This document shows positions 8,698 to 16,435 of a stretch of 64,000 bases of DNA, piece after piece. The number at the start of each line of letters is the position of its first letter. The first letter of the stretch is position 1. A program made the translations under genes and the position numbers. The notes beneath the pieces were generated by a model that was not told where the DNA came from, ran no database searches, and was given only the letters and a program-made list of their open reading frames with translations. The DNA comes from UBA946 sp031550725 (GTDB taxonomy: Bacteria > Bacillota > Clostridia > Oscillospirales > Ruminococcaceae), in the NCBI GenBank assembly GCA_031550725.1, contig JAVBOH010000007.1:75619-139618 (forward strand), written 5' to 3'.

Positions 8698-8841
8698 ATA
8701 ATGCGTACTGAACAATTGCGCTTTCAGCGAAATTGTTAGTTCAAATAAACTGTGTCTGTTTGAACTCTTGAATGACATCTGCACTAGAACAATTAAAAAA
8801 TATCTTCAAAGCGAGCTTTTGCGGCGTTTTTGAATTGTTCA
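8698..8841. repeat. cluster of inverted repeats in the metG leader
   Basis: The 294-bp gap between metG and the next gene upstream carries no ORF of note. In transcript order (minus strand) it shows a long stem closed by GAACAATT at 8788-8795 and AATTGTTC at 8834-8841, a GTTCAAA/TTTGAAC hairpin, and then AACAATTTCGC/GCGCAATTGTT ending at the module AGTACGCATT. This resembles the two-hairpin leaders of other genes here but differs in sequence. The 12-mer GACATCTGCACT at 8774-8785 recurs near 54419. Confidence 0.5.
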
Positions 8842-8895
8842 GCAGATATTATTTAGAGCGTTAAGTAATCTACTATATCATATTTATTACAAAAA

Positions 8896-8941
8896 GCGAA
8901 CAACAAGCATACCATATTTAATGGTATGTCTGTCTGTTCGC
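8896..8941 (-). terminator. terminator of the 325-aa unknown gene
   Basis: Two nested stems, GCGAACA/TGTTCGC outside and GCATACCAT/ATGGTATG inside, followed on the reverse strand by a T5 run. It lies 27 bp past the stop codon at 8968. Confidence 0.7.
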
Positions 8942-8967
8942 AAACATTTGAATATTATTCGTACAAA

Positions 8968-9945
8968 TCAGCTTGTAACAAGAATAGCAAGGTCACCATT
9001 GTTATCCTGTCCTGCATTTTTAACAGCAGCAACAAGCTTCCAAAGAATATCCTCACCTGCATCACGGAGTGCTGTGTCAAAGGCAGAAATAGCCTTAACA
9101 AGATCTTCCTCTTCTTTACCAGGCATATAGCAAGCAATCATAACCTTGATTGCATTGTAAATTGCACAAAACAGTGTATAGTTATCCCAGATATTAAGCT
9201 TAGCTGCAGCAACAAAAGGGAATGAATGTGTCCATACATAGTTAATCATAATATTCTCAAGAATATGAGAATTTTTCGCCATATAATTATCAGCAAAATC
9301 GGATCTGTACTTAAGATATTTCTGAAAATCAACCATACTAAGTGTTTCAGGTCCTGAAATACCAAGGTTAGAGTATACAGTTCTAACAACATCCTTGTAT
9401 TCAACAGACTTACCATTCAATGCTTTCAAAAGTGATACTCCATCTGATAATGAAAAATGAGGTGCAGGCTTAATTTCATTGAAAAGCTGCAATGTTTCAC
9501 TATAATCCTCAACCTTTGCAAAGCTTTCAGCAAACTCTGGGATAAGATTTTCCTGATGCTTTTCAACCATACCATGCACAGTTTTTAATGCATAGTTCAA
9601 AAGAAGCAAACGCTTTTCAAATATAACACTTTTCTTCTGGAGAATGTTCATTATCAACGACCTGATAATCCAATAGTAATCTGACAAAGGCATTTTCTTT
9701 CTTATATCTTCACTTAGAGGAAGAATTTTTGCCTCATCCTCTGGTTTTAAAGTACCCATTCTGTATTCAATAGGCTCAGTTGTAGCAATAAGCTTTTTAA
9801 CAAGATTTTTACTGCTGAGATACATTACATATTCAACAGTCTGAGCTGTAACGAATATATCACGGTTATTATCTTCAACAAACAATGGTGAGTTTTTATC
9901 AGATAATTCAGCATAATATTTAGGTGTTATAACAGTTAATGGCAT
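8968..9945 (-). CDS. uncharacterised 325-residue protein
   Basis: I do not recognise the family. The protein is soluble-looking, with no signal peptide, and mostly helical, with few cysteines. Two hydrophobic but not clearly membrane-spanning stretches occur in the middle (VIFEKRLLLLNYAL) and near the end (FCAIYNAIKVMIACY). The start at 9945 follows AGAAGGATGATTATAAAT; an in-frame upstream start lies inside the structured leader and is unlikely. It is monocistronic, with its own promoter, a shared two-hairpin leader and a terminator. It could be a lineage-specific protein. Function is open. Confidence 0.8.
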   Translation of the reverse strand: MPLTVITPKYYAELSDKNSPLFVEDNNRDIFVTAQTVEYVMYLSSKNLVKKLIATTEPIEYRMGTLKPEDEAKILPLSEDIRKKMPLSDYYWIIRSLIMNILQKKSVIFEKRLLLLNYALKTVHGMVEKHQENLIPEFAESFAKVEDYSETLQLFNEIKPAPHFSLSDGVSLLKALNGKSVEYKDVVRTVYSNLGISGPETLSMVDFQKYLKYRSDFADNYMAKNSHILENIMINYVWTHSFPFVAAAKLNIWDNYTLFCAIYNAIKVMIACYMPGKEEEDLVKAISAFDTALRDAGEDILWKLVAAVKNAGQDNNGDLAILVTS

Positions 9946-9973
9946 ATTTATAATCATCCTTCTCTTTAAAAAT

Positions 9974-10027
9974 TCGGACGTTTTGTGTGAACACAAAACT
10001 CTGAGTTTGAAAGATTTATTTTCAAAC
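9974..10027 (-). promoter_or_regulatory. conserved tandem-hairpin leader, copy 2
   Basis: In transcript order, the hairpin GTTTGAAAA/TTTCAAAC (10005-10027) is followed by one with GTTTTGTG/CACAAAAC arms closed by TCAGA/TCGGA-type pairing including one G-U (9974-10004). The ribosome binding site AGAAGGATGA follows about 12 nt later. Same architecture as the leaders at 1162, 10715 and 62194. Confidence 0.6.
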
Positions 10028-10099
10028 TTTTTTCCAATCCAGTGGAAATATATCGGTCACGAAAACCTTACAAAAGCAAGTTTCGCATTAATAAGATTT

Positions 10100-10128
10100 A
10101 TTATATCACATATTCCGAAAAAATGCAA
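10100..10128 (-). promoter_or_regulatory. sigma-A promoter of the 325-aa unknown gene
   Basis: Reverse strand TTGCAT (10123-10128), a 17-bp spacer and TATAAT (10100-10105). This predicts a leader of about 150 nt, matching the leader lengths of the CPBP and cobU genes, which carry the same hairpins. Confidence 0.65.
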
Positions 10129-10143
10129 GGATAATACAAAAAA

Positions 10144-10686
10144 TTAGCTATACAGAAAGAAAAATCCATATATAGCCGCTGCAAAAGAGCCGATTATATC
10201 ATAAACCATATCCAAATCAGTATCTATCAACCCACGTTGTGATTTAATTTTTTTGCGTTTTGTTATATCGGATATAAACTCGGACATTTCACATAAAAGC
10301 CCTAAGGACAAGCCTATTGCGAAAACAAAAATTGCAGTAATCATTTTCGAATGCACCGCAGGATTTACAAATGCAAGTATCACGCAATAGGAAAACACCG
10401 CAAATGCAAACGCTCCAAAGGCATGAAGATATCTGTCATAACGAATTGATGTATTGTAGAAATTGAGATATTTACCGATAAAAATGTGGCATATAACAGT
10501 TAATATAACAAGAATAATGCTGTAATCAGGGATAACTAGTGCAAATATTCTTTTTATAAGTATAATAGCAATGATGAACAGATACTCCCCTATCGATTCC
10601 TTTGCAACTTGTTTATTTGTTTTAAATGCCTTTGTGAGAATTATTATTTCCAAAGCTGTGTATATCAAAAATATTATTGTAAGCAT
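10144..10686 (-). CDS. small polytopic membrane protein, DUF2238-like
   Basis: 180 residues with about five hydrophobic segments. The centre has a charged motif RYDRYLHAFGAF, and the C-terminal half reads GLLCEMSEFISD, then RGLIDTDLDMVYDIIGS. The spacing of D/H, E and D residues between helices resembles DUF2238/YjdF membrane proteins, although similarity is judged by eye only. The role is unknown. The ribosome binding site AAAGGATAG precedes the ATG at 10686, and the leader carries the third copy of the tandem-hairpin unit. The multi-hairpin element at 10810-10977 lies upstream and may hold its promoter. Confidence 0.75.
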   Translation of the reverse strand: MLTIIFLIYTALEIIILTKAFKTNKQVAKESIGEYLFIIAIILIKRIFALVIPDYSIILVILTVICHIFIGKYLNFYNTSIRYDRYLHAFGAFAFAVFSYCVILAFVNPAVHSKMITAIFVFAIGLSLGLLCEMSEFISDITKRKKIKSQRGLIDTDLDMVYDIIGSFAAAIYGFFFLYS

Positions 10687-10714
10687 ATTTATAACTATCC
10701 TTTCCTCAAGAAGA

Positions 10715-10769
10715 TGGATGTTTTGTGTATAAGCACAAAACTCCGAGTTTGAAAAATTTATTTCCCAAA
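10715..10769 (-). promoter_or_regulatory. conserved tandem-hairpin leader, copy 3
   Basis: In transcript order, GTTTGGGAAA/TTTTTCAAAC (10746-10769, less perfect) is followed by a stem with GTTTTGTG/CACAAAAC arms closed by TCGGA/TGGAT-type pairing (10715-10745), then AGGAAAGGATAGTTATAAAT before the start codon. Confidence 0.58.
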
Positions 10770-10809
10770 CTTGTCTCCTTTATTTTTATATGGGTTGTCC
10801 AAACTTTTT

Positions 10810-10977
10810 ATACTAATCCCACTTTAAAATGCTTGCATTTTAAAGATTCTTTGCAAAGCAAAGAATGTGACGGAGTCGCAGGGATGTCGTTCAATACATC
10901 CCTGCGTGTGTTTACACACAACGGCAATTAAATTGCCGAATTAAAACAATGCAATTGTTTTAATCAGGGATTAGTAT
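10810..10977. repeat. multi-hairpin element bracketed by an 11-bp inverted repeat
   Basis: An outer perfect inverted repeat (ATACTAATCCC at 10810-10820, GGGATTAGTAT at 10967-10977) encloses consecutive near-perfect hairpins. These have arms CTTTAAAATGC, ATTCTTTGC, GCAGGGATGT, GTGTGT, CGGCAATT and ATTAAAACAAT, each with a loop of 2-8 nt. No protein is encoded: the 68-codon frame crossing it is a by-product of the repeats. The same outer repeat brackets another element at 39143-39247. Folded as RNA it would be a closing stem with a six-hairpin multiloop. Confidence 0.75.
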
Positions 10978-11059
10978 TATAAATTAATAAGCGGCTTAGG
11001 AGCAGCCGCTCTATAAATATTGTTTCAATTAAGTTTTCAAATATACCTAAATTATATCC

Positions 11060-11833
11060 TCAATTAAATCTCTCAGGAAATTGATTCATAATACCATATG
11101 TGAAATAATCAGCCATATCAAGAGCCTCATTCTCAACTGTATTAAACGCACTGATATCAGCTGGATAATTTTTCGAAAACCTCATTGCAATCTCACTTGT
11201 TGTTAAATCAAGGTGATTGTATAACATCTGACGCAGTGCATCATATTTATAATACGGATTTATACTAGCAAAAGTTTTCGCCATCTCGTCTGCATTTATG
11301 TACCATTTTTTATTTAATTCATCAGCTTCATTTTTTTTGCCATCTCTTAATGATGTGATTATATCTGCTCCTATTTCAAGGTGTTCAGATAACAGCTTTG
11401 AAATTGCTCTTGCTACATTAGCAGGATAATATTCAGAAAAAACTTCTGCAATATCAGCTGGATTTTGCATTAGGTTTTCGGTTACATCATTTAAGTCCGC
11501 AAGACGTTCTGCAATACTGATTAAAAGCATTCTTGTCCAGTAAACGTGCTGTGACCATGCTTTTCGCATATCGTTAATCAAATCCTGTTGATTGGACATA
11601 CCGTCAGTTGACATTGGTCTTGGATTTTCTGCACCCATGATAGTAACCGGCATACCATTAGCCACAAAAAAATTTGTATTCGGACACAATATTATTGTAC
11701 TGCCAATTTGCAAGTTTCGTGGATTAAGACGTGGGTTAAGTAAAAGTATTGATGGAACTGTAGTATTATACTTTCTTGCGATATTATAAAGAGTATCCCC
11801 ACGCCTAATTACATATGAAATTCTTTGACACAT
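11060..11833 (-). CDS. LysM domain protein
   Basis: 257 residues from the ATG at 11833, preceded by AAAGGGAGCG; an in-frame upstream extension lacks a site. A LysM domain covers roughly residues 5-52 (SYVIRRGDTLYNIARKYNTT, then VPSILLLNP and LQIGSTIILCP). LysM binds N-acetylglucosamine polymers such as peptidoglycan. The remaining about 190 residues are helical and contain repeat-like AEMA/IAEVF, ANVARAISKLLSEH and PADISAF segments. No signal peptide is seen, so the protein may act inside the cell or in spore coat layers, as with other signal-less LysM proteins. The assignment beyond LysM is open. Confidence 0.85.
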   Translation of the reverse strand: MCQRISYVIRRGDTLYNIARKYNTTVPSILLLNPRLNPRNLQIGSTIILCPNTNFFVANGMPVTIMGAENPRPMSTDGMSNQQDLINDMRKAWSQHVYWTRMLLISIAERLADLNDVTENLMQNPADIAEVFSEYYPANVARAISKLLSEHLEIGADIITSLRDGKKNEADELNKKWYINADEMAKTFASINPYYKYDALRQMLYNHLDLTTSEIAMRFSKNYPADISAFNTVENEALDMADYFTYGIMNQFPERFN

Positions 11834-11971
11834 AATAAAATACGCTCCCTTTTTATTTTTATATGTTTTATTATATGTTGTTATTGAGTTTTTGTTCAAT
11901 AAAAGCAATAAAACGTGGCATTGAATGAAATAATTCAATAACCACGTCGATTTCTTAAATAATGCGTAACA

Positions 11972-11995
11972 GTCGAAAAAACGATGTTTTTCGAC
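11972..11995. repeat. palindromic module GTCGAAAAAA/TTTTTCGAC
   Basis: A perfect hairpin between the LysM gene and the 78-aa gene. The same sequence, one T longer in the right arm, occurs at 37671-37696 inside a longer palindrome. Flanking bits TGCGTA and GTACTAC also recur with the other copy. Confidence 0.7.
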
Positions 11996-12022
11996 GTACT
12001 ACTTGATAGATGTCTGCAAACA

Positions 12023-12259
12023 TTAAATAAAAGTAATATTATTGCTGTGCAAATCTCTTACTGTATCCCTAATAAGATTTTTCGCTTCCGCACCAGTTGT
12101 GCCGCTTTGAACATGGCTGATAACTTTGCGTTTTTGATCATCTGACAAAGCCGCATAATTCACCATAGCCGTGTTATCCTGTGCAAGACGCATACCAAAT
12201 CCCATTGGCATATCAATGCCGTCAGGGCTTTTTCCCATTCCTGTAAATACATTATCCAT
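12023..12259 (-). CDS. small uncharacterised protein, 78 aa
   Basis: The reading frame MDNVFTGMGKSPDGIDMPMG... follows AGAGAGGATGTTTAACAA and is very likely expressed. The N-terminal third is Gly/Met/Asp-rich and probably disordered. The rest is helical, with LSDDQKRKVISHVQSGTTGAEAKNLI, which resembles a short helical-bundle protein. No known domain is recognised. It lies upstream of the LysM gene in the same direction, separated by about 190 bp with a palindrome. Confidence 0.75.
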   Translation of the reverse strand: MDNVFTGMGKSPDGIDMPMGFGMRLAQDNTAMVNYAALSDDQKRKVISHVQSGTTGAEAKNLIRDTVRDLHSNNITFI

Positions 12260-12488
12260 TTGTTAAACATCCTCTCTTTGTGGCACAATTTATGTGCCTT
12301 TGACATTAAGTTTTTCCTTTATTCATGATTTTATTCGCAGGATATAATTTTTATAGTCCATTTAGATAAAAATGAACATTTTTTATATGGAAAATTATTC
12401 TTAGTGCAACATTCACACGTGAGTTATGCATTTTATAATGTGGATGTGTTTAAAATATAGAATGTTTTGCAATTATATAAAATAATGC

Positions 12489-12517
12489 TTGCAAAAAGTG
12501 AAGATATGTAATATTAT
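12489..12517 (+). promoter_or_regulatory. putative promoter of the aminotransferase gene
   Basis: TTGCAA (12489-12494), a 17-bp spacer and TATTAT (12512-12517) on the plus strand. The rest of the 315-bp gap between 12260 and 12574 is AT-rich and shows nothing else of note. Confidence 0.45.
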
Positions 12518-12574
12518 ATATAATGAACTAGTTGTATGAACAAAAAAGAAAAATATATGTTAGGAGAAATTGTT

Positions 12575-13855
12575 ATGCTTATTACTGAAATGAACAAAGA
12601 ACAACTGACAGCTTATAAAGCAGAATGTGAAAAAGCTTACGCTGAATATAAGGCTAAGGGTTTAAAGCTTGATATGTCAAGAGGCAAGCCTGGTGCTGAC
12701 CAGATTGAAATATCCATGCCTATTTTTAATGCATTAAAAGAAAACGACAGTATGATTGCTGAGGACGGCTCAGATGTTAGAAACTATGGTCTTTTGACAG
12801 GTATTCCCGAGGCTAAAAGACTTTTTGCAGAACTTCTTGGTGTAGCACCAACTGAAACTATCATCGGTGGTAACTCAAGCTTGCAGCTTATGTATGACTC
12901 AATTGCAAGAGCAATGCAGTTTGGTGTTGTTGGCAGCGAAAGACCTTGGGGTAAGGAAGATAAAATAAAATTCCTTTGTCCTGCGCCAGGTTATGACAGA
13001 CATTTTGCTATATGCGAGCTATTCGGTATTGAAATGATTACAATTCCAATGAACAGTGATGGACCTGATATGGATATGATTGAAAAGCTTGTATCGGAGG
13101 ATGCCGCTGTTAAGGGTATATGGTGTGTGCCGCTTTATTCAAATCCTGACGGTATTGTTTATTCCGATGATGTTGTTAAGAGATTTGCAAATCTATCACC
13201 AAAAGCACCTGACTTCCGTATTTTCTGGGATAACGCTTACTGCGTTCATCACCTTACTGACAATCACCATACAATACTTAACATTCTTGATGAATGCAAG
13301 AAAGCAAATAAAGCTGATATGGTTTACATTTTCGCATCTACTTCAAAGATTTCTTTCCCAGGTTCAGGTGTTTCCGTTATGGCGGCATCAGAGAACAACA
13401 TCAACGCTATCACTAAGCTTCTTGGCATTGCTACAATAAGCTATGATAAAATCAATCAGCTTAAGCATGCAAGATATTTCAAGAATCTTGATGGTGTTAT
13501 GGCACATATGGAAAAACTTAAGGCATCACTTGCTCCAAAGTTTAACCTAGTTCTTGAAAAGCTTGATGCACAGGTTGCAGGACTTGGTATACTTGAATGG
13601 GTTAAGCCAGAGGGTGGTTATTTCGTTTCCGTCAACACTCTTGATGGCTGTGCAAAAAGAGTTGTATCTCTTTTAAAGGATGCAGGTGTTGTTATGACTG
13701 GTGCAGGCGCAACATTCCCATATGGAAAAGACCCTGCTGATAAAAATATCCGTATTGCACCTACTTATCCTCCGCTTGATGAACTAGCTGCTGCGATGAA
13801 TTTATTCTGTCTTTGCGTTAAGCTTGCAAGTGCTGAAAAGCTTTTGGGTGAATAA
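12575..13855 (+). CDS. aspartate aminotransferase-like PLP enzyme (Aminotran_MocR type)
   Basis: 426 residues from the ATG behind TTAGGAGAAATTGTT. Fold-type I PLP aminotransferase: the Schiff-base lysine is K258 in FASTSKISFPGSG. The Asn/Asp/Tyr set of the PLP pocket fits GGNSSLQLMYDS, CVPLYSNPDGIVYSDD and FWDNAYCVHH. The C-terminal arginine lies in KNIRIAPTYPP. The N-terminal segment LDMSRGKPGADQIEIS is characteristic of the clostridial/actinobacterial aspartate aminotransferase group in PF12897. It likely interconverts aspartate and 2-oxoglutarate with oxaloacetate and glutamate in the cytoplasm. The gene is monocistronic with its own terminator. Confidence 0.87.
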   Translation: MLITEMNKEQLTAYKAECEKAYAEYKAKGLKLDMSRGKPGADQIEISMPIFNALKENDSMIAEDGSDVRNYGLLTGIPEAKRLFAELLGVAPTETIIGGNSSLQLMYDSIARAMQFGVVGSERPWGKEDKIKFLCPAPGYDRHFAICELFGIEMITIPMNSDGPDMDMIEKLVSEDAAVKGIWCVPLYSNPDGIVYSDDVVKRFANLSPKAPDFRIFWDNAYCVHHLTDNHHTILNILDECKKANKADMVYIFASTSKISFPGSGVSVMAASENNINAITKLLGIATISYDKINQLKHARYFKNLDGVMAHMEKLKASLAPKFNLVLEKLDAQVAGLGILEWVKPEGGYFVSVNTLDGCAKRVVSLLKDAGVVMTGAGATFPYGKDPADKNIRIAPTYPPLDELAAAMNLFCLCVKLASAEKLLGE

Positions 13856-13878
13856 TTTATTTTCAATAATAAAAAGCA

Positions 13879-13910
13879 AACCACCGTATAAGAAAATCTT
13901 ATACGGTGGT
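13879..13910 (+). terminator. terminator of the aminotransferase gene
   Basis: Perfect stem ACCACCGTATAAGA/TCTTATACGGTGGT with an AAA loop, 25 bp past the stop codon, followed by AATTATTTTG. Confidence 0.7.
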
Positions 13911-13944
13911 AATTATTTTGTAAATAGACGTCAATCAAGAAGCA

Positions 13945-14027
13945 ACACGAAAATACAACATATTTTCGTGTATAAAATCAAGCTATGCTTGATTTTATGA
14001 ATAATTCCATTAAAAACGGAATTATTC
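13945..14027. repeat. three perfect hairpins joined end to end
   Basis: ACACGAAAATA/TATTTTCGTGT (13945-13971), ATAAAATCAAGC/GCTTGATTTTAT (13972-13998) and GAATAATTCC/GGAATTATTC (13999-14027) follow one another without gaps, and then AGTACGCATT. Arms of the first and third hairpins recur at 43385-43403 and 6589-6605. They may also act as the terminator of galT. Confidence 0.7.
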
Positions 14028-14035
14028 AGTACGCA

Positions 14036-15529
14036 TTATATAACAGACACAAAACGTCCAAACGCACCCTCGCCGTCAGCATTTCTTTTGAAAACTCCAG
14101 CATGCTCAAGCACCTTTGAAAACACAAGACCAATCTCCTGTTTAATAATATCATCAACATTATTAGTATTAATATCAGAATAATTCTTAATAAAATCATA
14201 TGCCCAGTCAGCGTGCTTTTCTATTTCTTCTATCGCACGAATATCCTTGCCATTCAAAATCGCATCAGCAAGAAGTTCCATTTCAGTTTTAAGACGTGCA
14301 GGAAGAACAGCAAGTCCCATAACCTCAATCAATCCGATATTCTCCTTCTTGATATGGTGAAGTTCACTGTGCGGATGATAAACACCTAGAGGGTGTTCTT
14401 CTGTTGTAATGTTATTGCGAAGAACAAGGTCGAGCTCATATGTTGAGCCTTTTTTACGTGCAATCGGTGTAATTGTATTATGAGGAACACCATCAGTTTC
14501 AGCAAAAATAAATGCCTTTTTATCGGTATATCCACGCCACTTGTTCAAAATTCTGTCAGCGAGCTCAACAATTCTTTCGGAGTCATTTGATTGTAAGCGA
14601 AGTACCGACATAGGCCATTTTACACGTCCAACGCTGACATCCATATAGTTTGCAATGGTGTAATAGTTTTCAATTGGAGCGTTTTCCATAGCGAAAGAAT
14701 AACATCCTCCCTGAAAATGCTCATGAGTAAGAATTGAGCCTCCAACAATCGGTAAATCAGCATTTGAGCCAATAAAATAATGAGGGAACTGGTCAACAAA
14801 ATCAAACAGCTTATGAAAAGCAAGCTTGTCAATTTTCATTGGCGTGTGATTGCTGTTGAAAAGTATGCAATGCTCATTATAATAAACGTATGGTGAATAC
14901 TGAAATCCCCAGCGTTCATCATTTATTTTAACAGGAATTATACGATGGTTTTGACGTGCAGGATGATTTATTCTGCCAGCATAACCAACATTTTCCTCGC
15001 ACAAAAGGCACTTAGGATAGCTGCTCTGCTTTGCATTAAGCGCAGCCGCAATAGCCTTTGGGTCTTTCTCCGGCTTTGAAAGATTAATGGTTATATCAAG
15101 GTTTCCATATTCCGTTTCGGATACCCACTGAATATCCTTTGCAATACGGTATCTCCTGATATAATCAGTATCACAACTGAATTTATAGTAATAATCAGTA
15201 GCCGCTTTAAAGGATTTTTCGCTGTAAAGCTTTCTGAATTTATTGATAACTTCAGATGGACGTGGCACTAAACAAGCCATTACCCTAGTATCAAAAAGGT
15301 CACGTGATGTAATATCATCCTCAATTAAACCTTTTTCTACGGCATAGTCAAGAATTTCCTTAAGAACTTCCTCCAAATTTACTTTTTTATAAATTTCAGA
15401 GTCCATCTCAAAATCATCTAATGCCAAAATTTCAAGTATTCTGTTTGATGCATATATTCTGTCCTCTGCTGAAAGCAGACCGGTTTCGATTCCATAGCAA
15501 ACAAGCTTACTGATAGCTGTATTTATCAT
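14036..15529 (-). CDS. galT: UDP-glucose--hexose-1-phosphate uridylyltransferase (family 2)
   Basis: 497 residues, the length and pattern of the Firmicute GalT-2 family rather than the roughly 350-residue E. coli type. It exchanges UMP between UDP-glucose and galactose-1-phosphate in the Leloir pathway. Recognisable segments are the N-terminal helical domain, CLLCEENVGYAGR, NEHCILFNSNHTPM, GSILTHEHFQGG and HPHSELHHIKKENIG with clustered histidines, followed by GLAVLPARLKTEMELL. The ribosome binding site is TTTAGGAGATGCTCTT. No galK or galE lies beside it. It overlaps nothing and ends at a run of hairpins. Confidence 0.92.
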   Translation of the reverse strand: MINTAISKLVCYGIETGLLSAEDRIYASNRILEILALDDFEMDSEIYKKVNLEEVLKEILDYAVEKGLIEDDITSRDLFDTRVMACLVPRPSEVINKFRKLYSEKSFKAATDYYYKFSCDTDYIRRYRIAKDIQWVSETEYGNLDITINLSKPEKDPKAIAAALNAKQSSYPKCLLCEENVGYAGRINHPARQNHRIIPVKINDERWGFQYSPYVYYNEHCILFNSNHTPMKIDKLAFHKLFDFVDQFPHYFIGSNADLPIVGGSILTHEHFQGGCYSFAMENAPIENYYTIANYMDVSVGRVKWPMSVLRLQSNDSERIVELADRILNKWRGYTDKKAFIFAETDGVPHNTITPIARKKGSTYELDLVLRNNITTEEHPLGVYHPHSELHHIKKENIGLIEVMGLAVLPARLKTEMELLADAILNGKDIRAIEEIEKHADWAYDFIKNYSDINTNNVDDIIKQEIGLVFSKVLEHAGVFKRNADGEGAFGRFVSVI

Positions 15530-15599
15530 AAGAGCATCTCCTAAAAATTATACAAAATAATAGCTACATTATAACATATTTTGTTAGAAATAGCAAGGG

Positions 15600-15628
15600 T
15601 TGACGAATTTTTTTACATATGGTACAAT
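15600..15628 (+). promoter_or_regulatory. promoter of the DUF1294 gene
   Basis: TTGACG (15600-15605), a 17-bp T-rich spacer and TACAAT (15623-15628), about 27 bp before the AAGTGGAGGAC ribosome binding site. Confidence 0.6.
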
Positions 15629-15666
15629 ATATCCTGTAAATTATTTGTAAGTGGAGGACTATAAAA

Positions 15667-15972
15667 ATGGGAAATAACACTTTTTTCATTATTTTAGCAG
15701 GATATATCCTCATAATAAGCATAGTAGCTATCATAGCAACAATATCGGACAAATCAAAAGCAAAAAAGGGTCAATGGCGAACACCAGAGGCAACATTACT
15801 AATAATCTCAGCGCTAGGCGGCTCAGTGGCAATGCTCCTTACCATGAAGAAAATACGTCACAAAACAAAGCACAAGAAGTTCATGATAGGCATACCGGCA
15901 ATAATAATCGTGCAAATGCTTGTCATTGCATTGCTTGTATTCAAATTTGTAGTTTTAGCACAAAATCAATAA
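15667..15972 (+). CDS. DUF1294 family membrane protein
   Basis: 101 residues with three hydrophobic helices. The central signature KKGQWRTPEATLLIISALGGSVAMLL and following KKIRHKTKHKKFMIGIP are characteristic of DUF1294, small inner-membrane proteins of unknown function. A strong ribosome binding site (AAGTGGAGGAC) supports the start. Monocistronic, converging on the zinc-ribbon gene. Confidence 0.88.
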   Translation: MGNNTFFIILAGYILIISIVAIIATISDKSKAKKGQWRTPEATLLIISALGGSVAMLLTMKKIRHKTKHKKFMIGIPAIIIVQMLVIALLVFKFVVLAQNQ

Positions 15973-15991
15973 CGTATTACAAGCAAAAAAA

Positions 15992-16018
15992 CACCGAAGT
16001 CCATAAAGGACTTCGGTG
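15992..16018 (-). terminator. terminator of the zinc-ribbon gene
   Basis: Perfect stem CACCGAAGTCC/GGACTTCGGTG with loop ATAAA. The T7 run is on the reverse strand, so it mainly ends the minus-strand operon, while sitting just after the plus-strand stop. Confidence 0.8.
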
Positions 16019-16040
16019 CAGAACATTCAAAAAGAATTAA

Positions 16041-16316
16041 TTATTCTTCTCTCATCTTAGCAAAACAGTCGCTGCAGTAAACAGGACGGTCTTCTCTAGG
16101 TCTGAAAGGAACTCTAGCAGTTCCGCCGCATGATGCACATGTAGCGTCAAACATTTCTCTCTCAGTCTTAGTGCTGTTCTTCTTAGCATCTCTGCATGGC
16201 TTACATCTCTGTGGCTCGTTTACAAAGCCTTTTTCAGCGTAAAATTCCTGTTCGCCGGCAGTGAATATGAAATCTGATCCACATTCCTTACATACTAAAG
16301 TCTTGTCTTCGTACAT
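16041..16316 (-). CDS. zinc-ribbon protein with two to three CxxC pairs
   Basis: 91 residues. Cysteine pairs appear in order as VCKEC, RCKPC, TCASC and YCSDC. The first part (TLVCKECGSDFIFTAGEQEF followed by KGFVNEPQRCKPC) matches the probable zinc-ribbon domain PF13451, and the last two pairs form a CxxC-type cytoplasmic zinc finger. The family is common in clostridia and is presumed nucleic-acid binding, but its role is unknown. It lies 119 bp downstream of the sigma factor gene on the same strand and may share its transcript. Confidence 0.85.
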   Translation of the reverse strand: MYEDKTLVCKECGSDFIFTAGEQEFYAEKGFVNEPQRCKPCRDAKKNSTKTEREMFDATCASCGGTARVPFRPREDRPVYCSDCFAKMREE

Positions 16317-16435
16317 TTTGATTTCCCTCGCTTAAAATATAAATATTCGACCTTAGACGGACTTGCACCGCCACCTTTGCCTTTGAAAGAACAACGCTCT
16401 GAACTTAAGCTACTTGGCCATATAGTTTATTGCAA
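16317..16435 (-). other. 119-nt spacer with a T-arm-like hairpin
   Basis: Between the sigma factor stop and the zinc-ribbon start the transcript contains GGCGG, a seven-base loop TGCAAGT, then CCGTC: a 5-bp stem with a 7-nt loop resembling a tRNA T-arm. No full tRNA can be built around it. A leader structure or a small RNA is possible. Confidence 0.3.

Noticed and set aside
8674..8967. T-box leader before metG
   Set aside because: No T-box sequence or specifier loop is present, only inverted repeats.
8921..9225. Overlapping plus-strand frames opposite the 325-aa gene
   Set aside because: No start signals, antisense to a better-supported gene and crossing its terminator.
10725..10931. 68-codon open frame through the multi-hairpin element
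   Set aside because: It spans the leader and palindromes, has no ribosome binding site, and its composition is explained by the repeats.
10810..10977. CRISPR array
   Set aside because: Repeats are inverted and each hairpin differs. There are no regularly spaced direct repeats here or elsewhere in the window.
16340..16375. tRNA gene suggested by the T-arm-like hairpin
   Set aside because: No acceptor, D or anticodon arms can be assembled around it.
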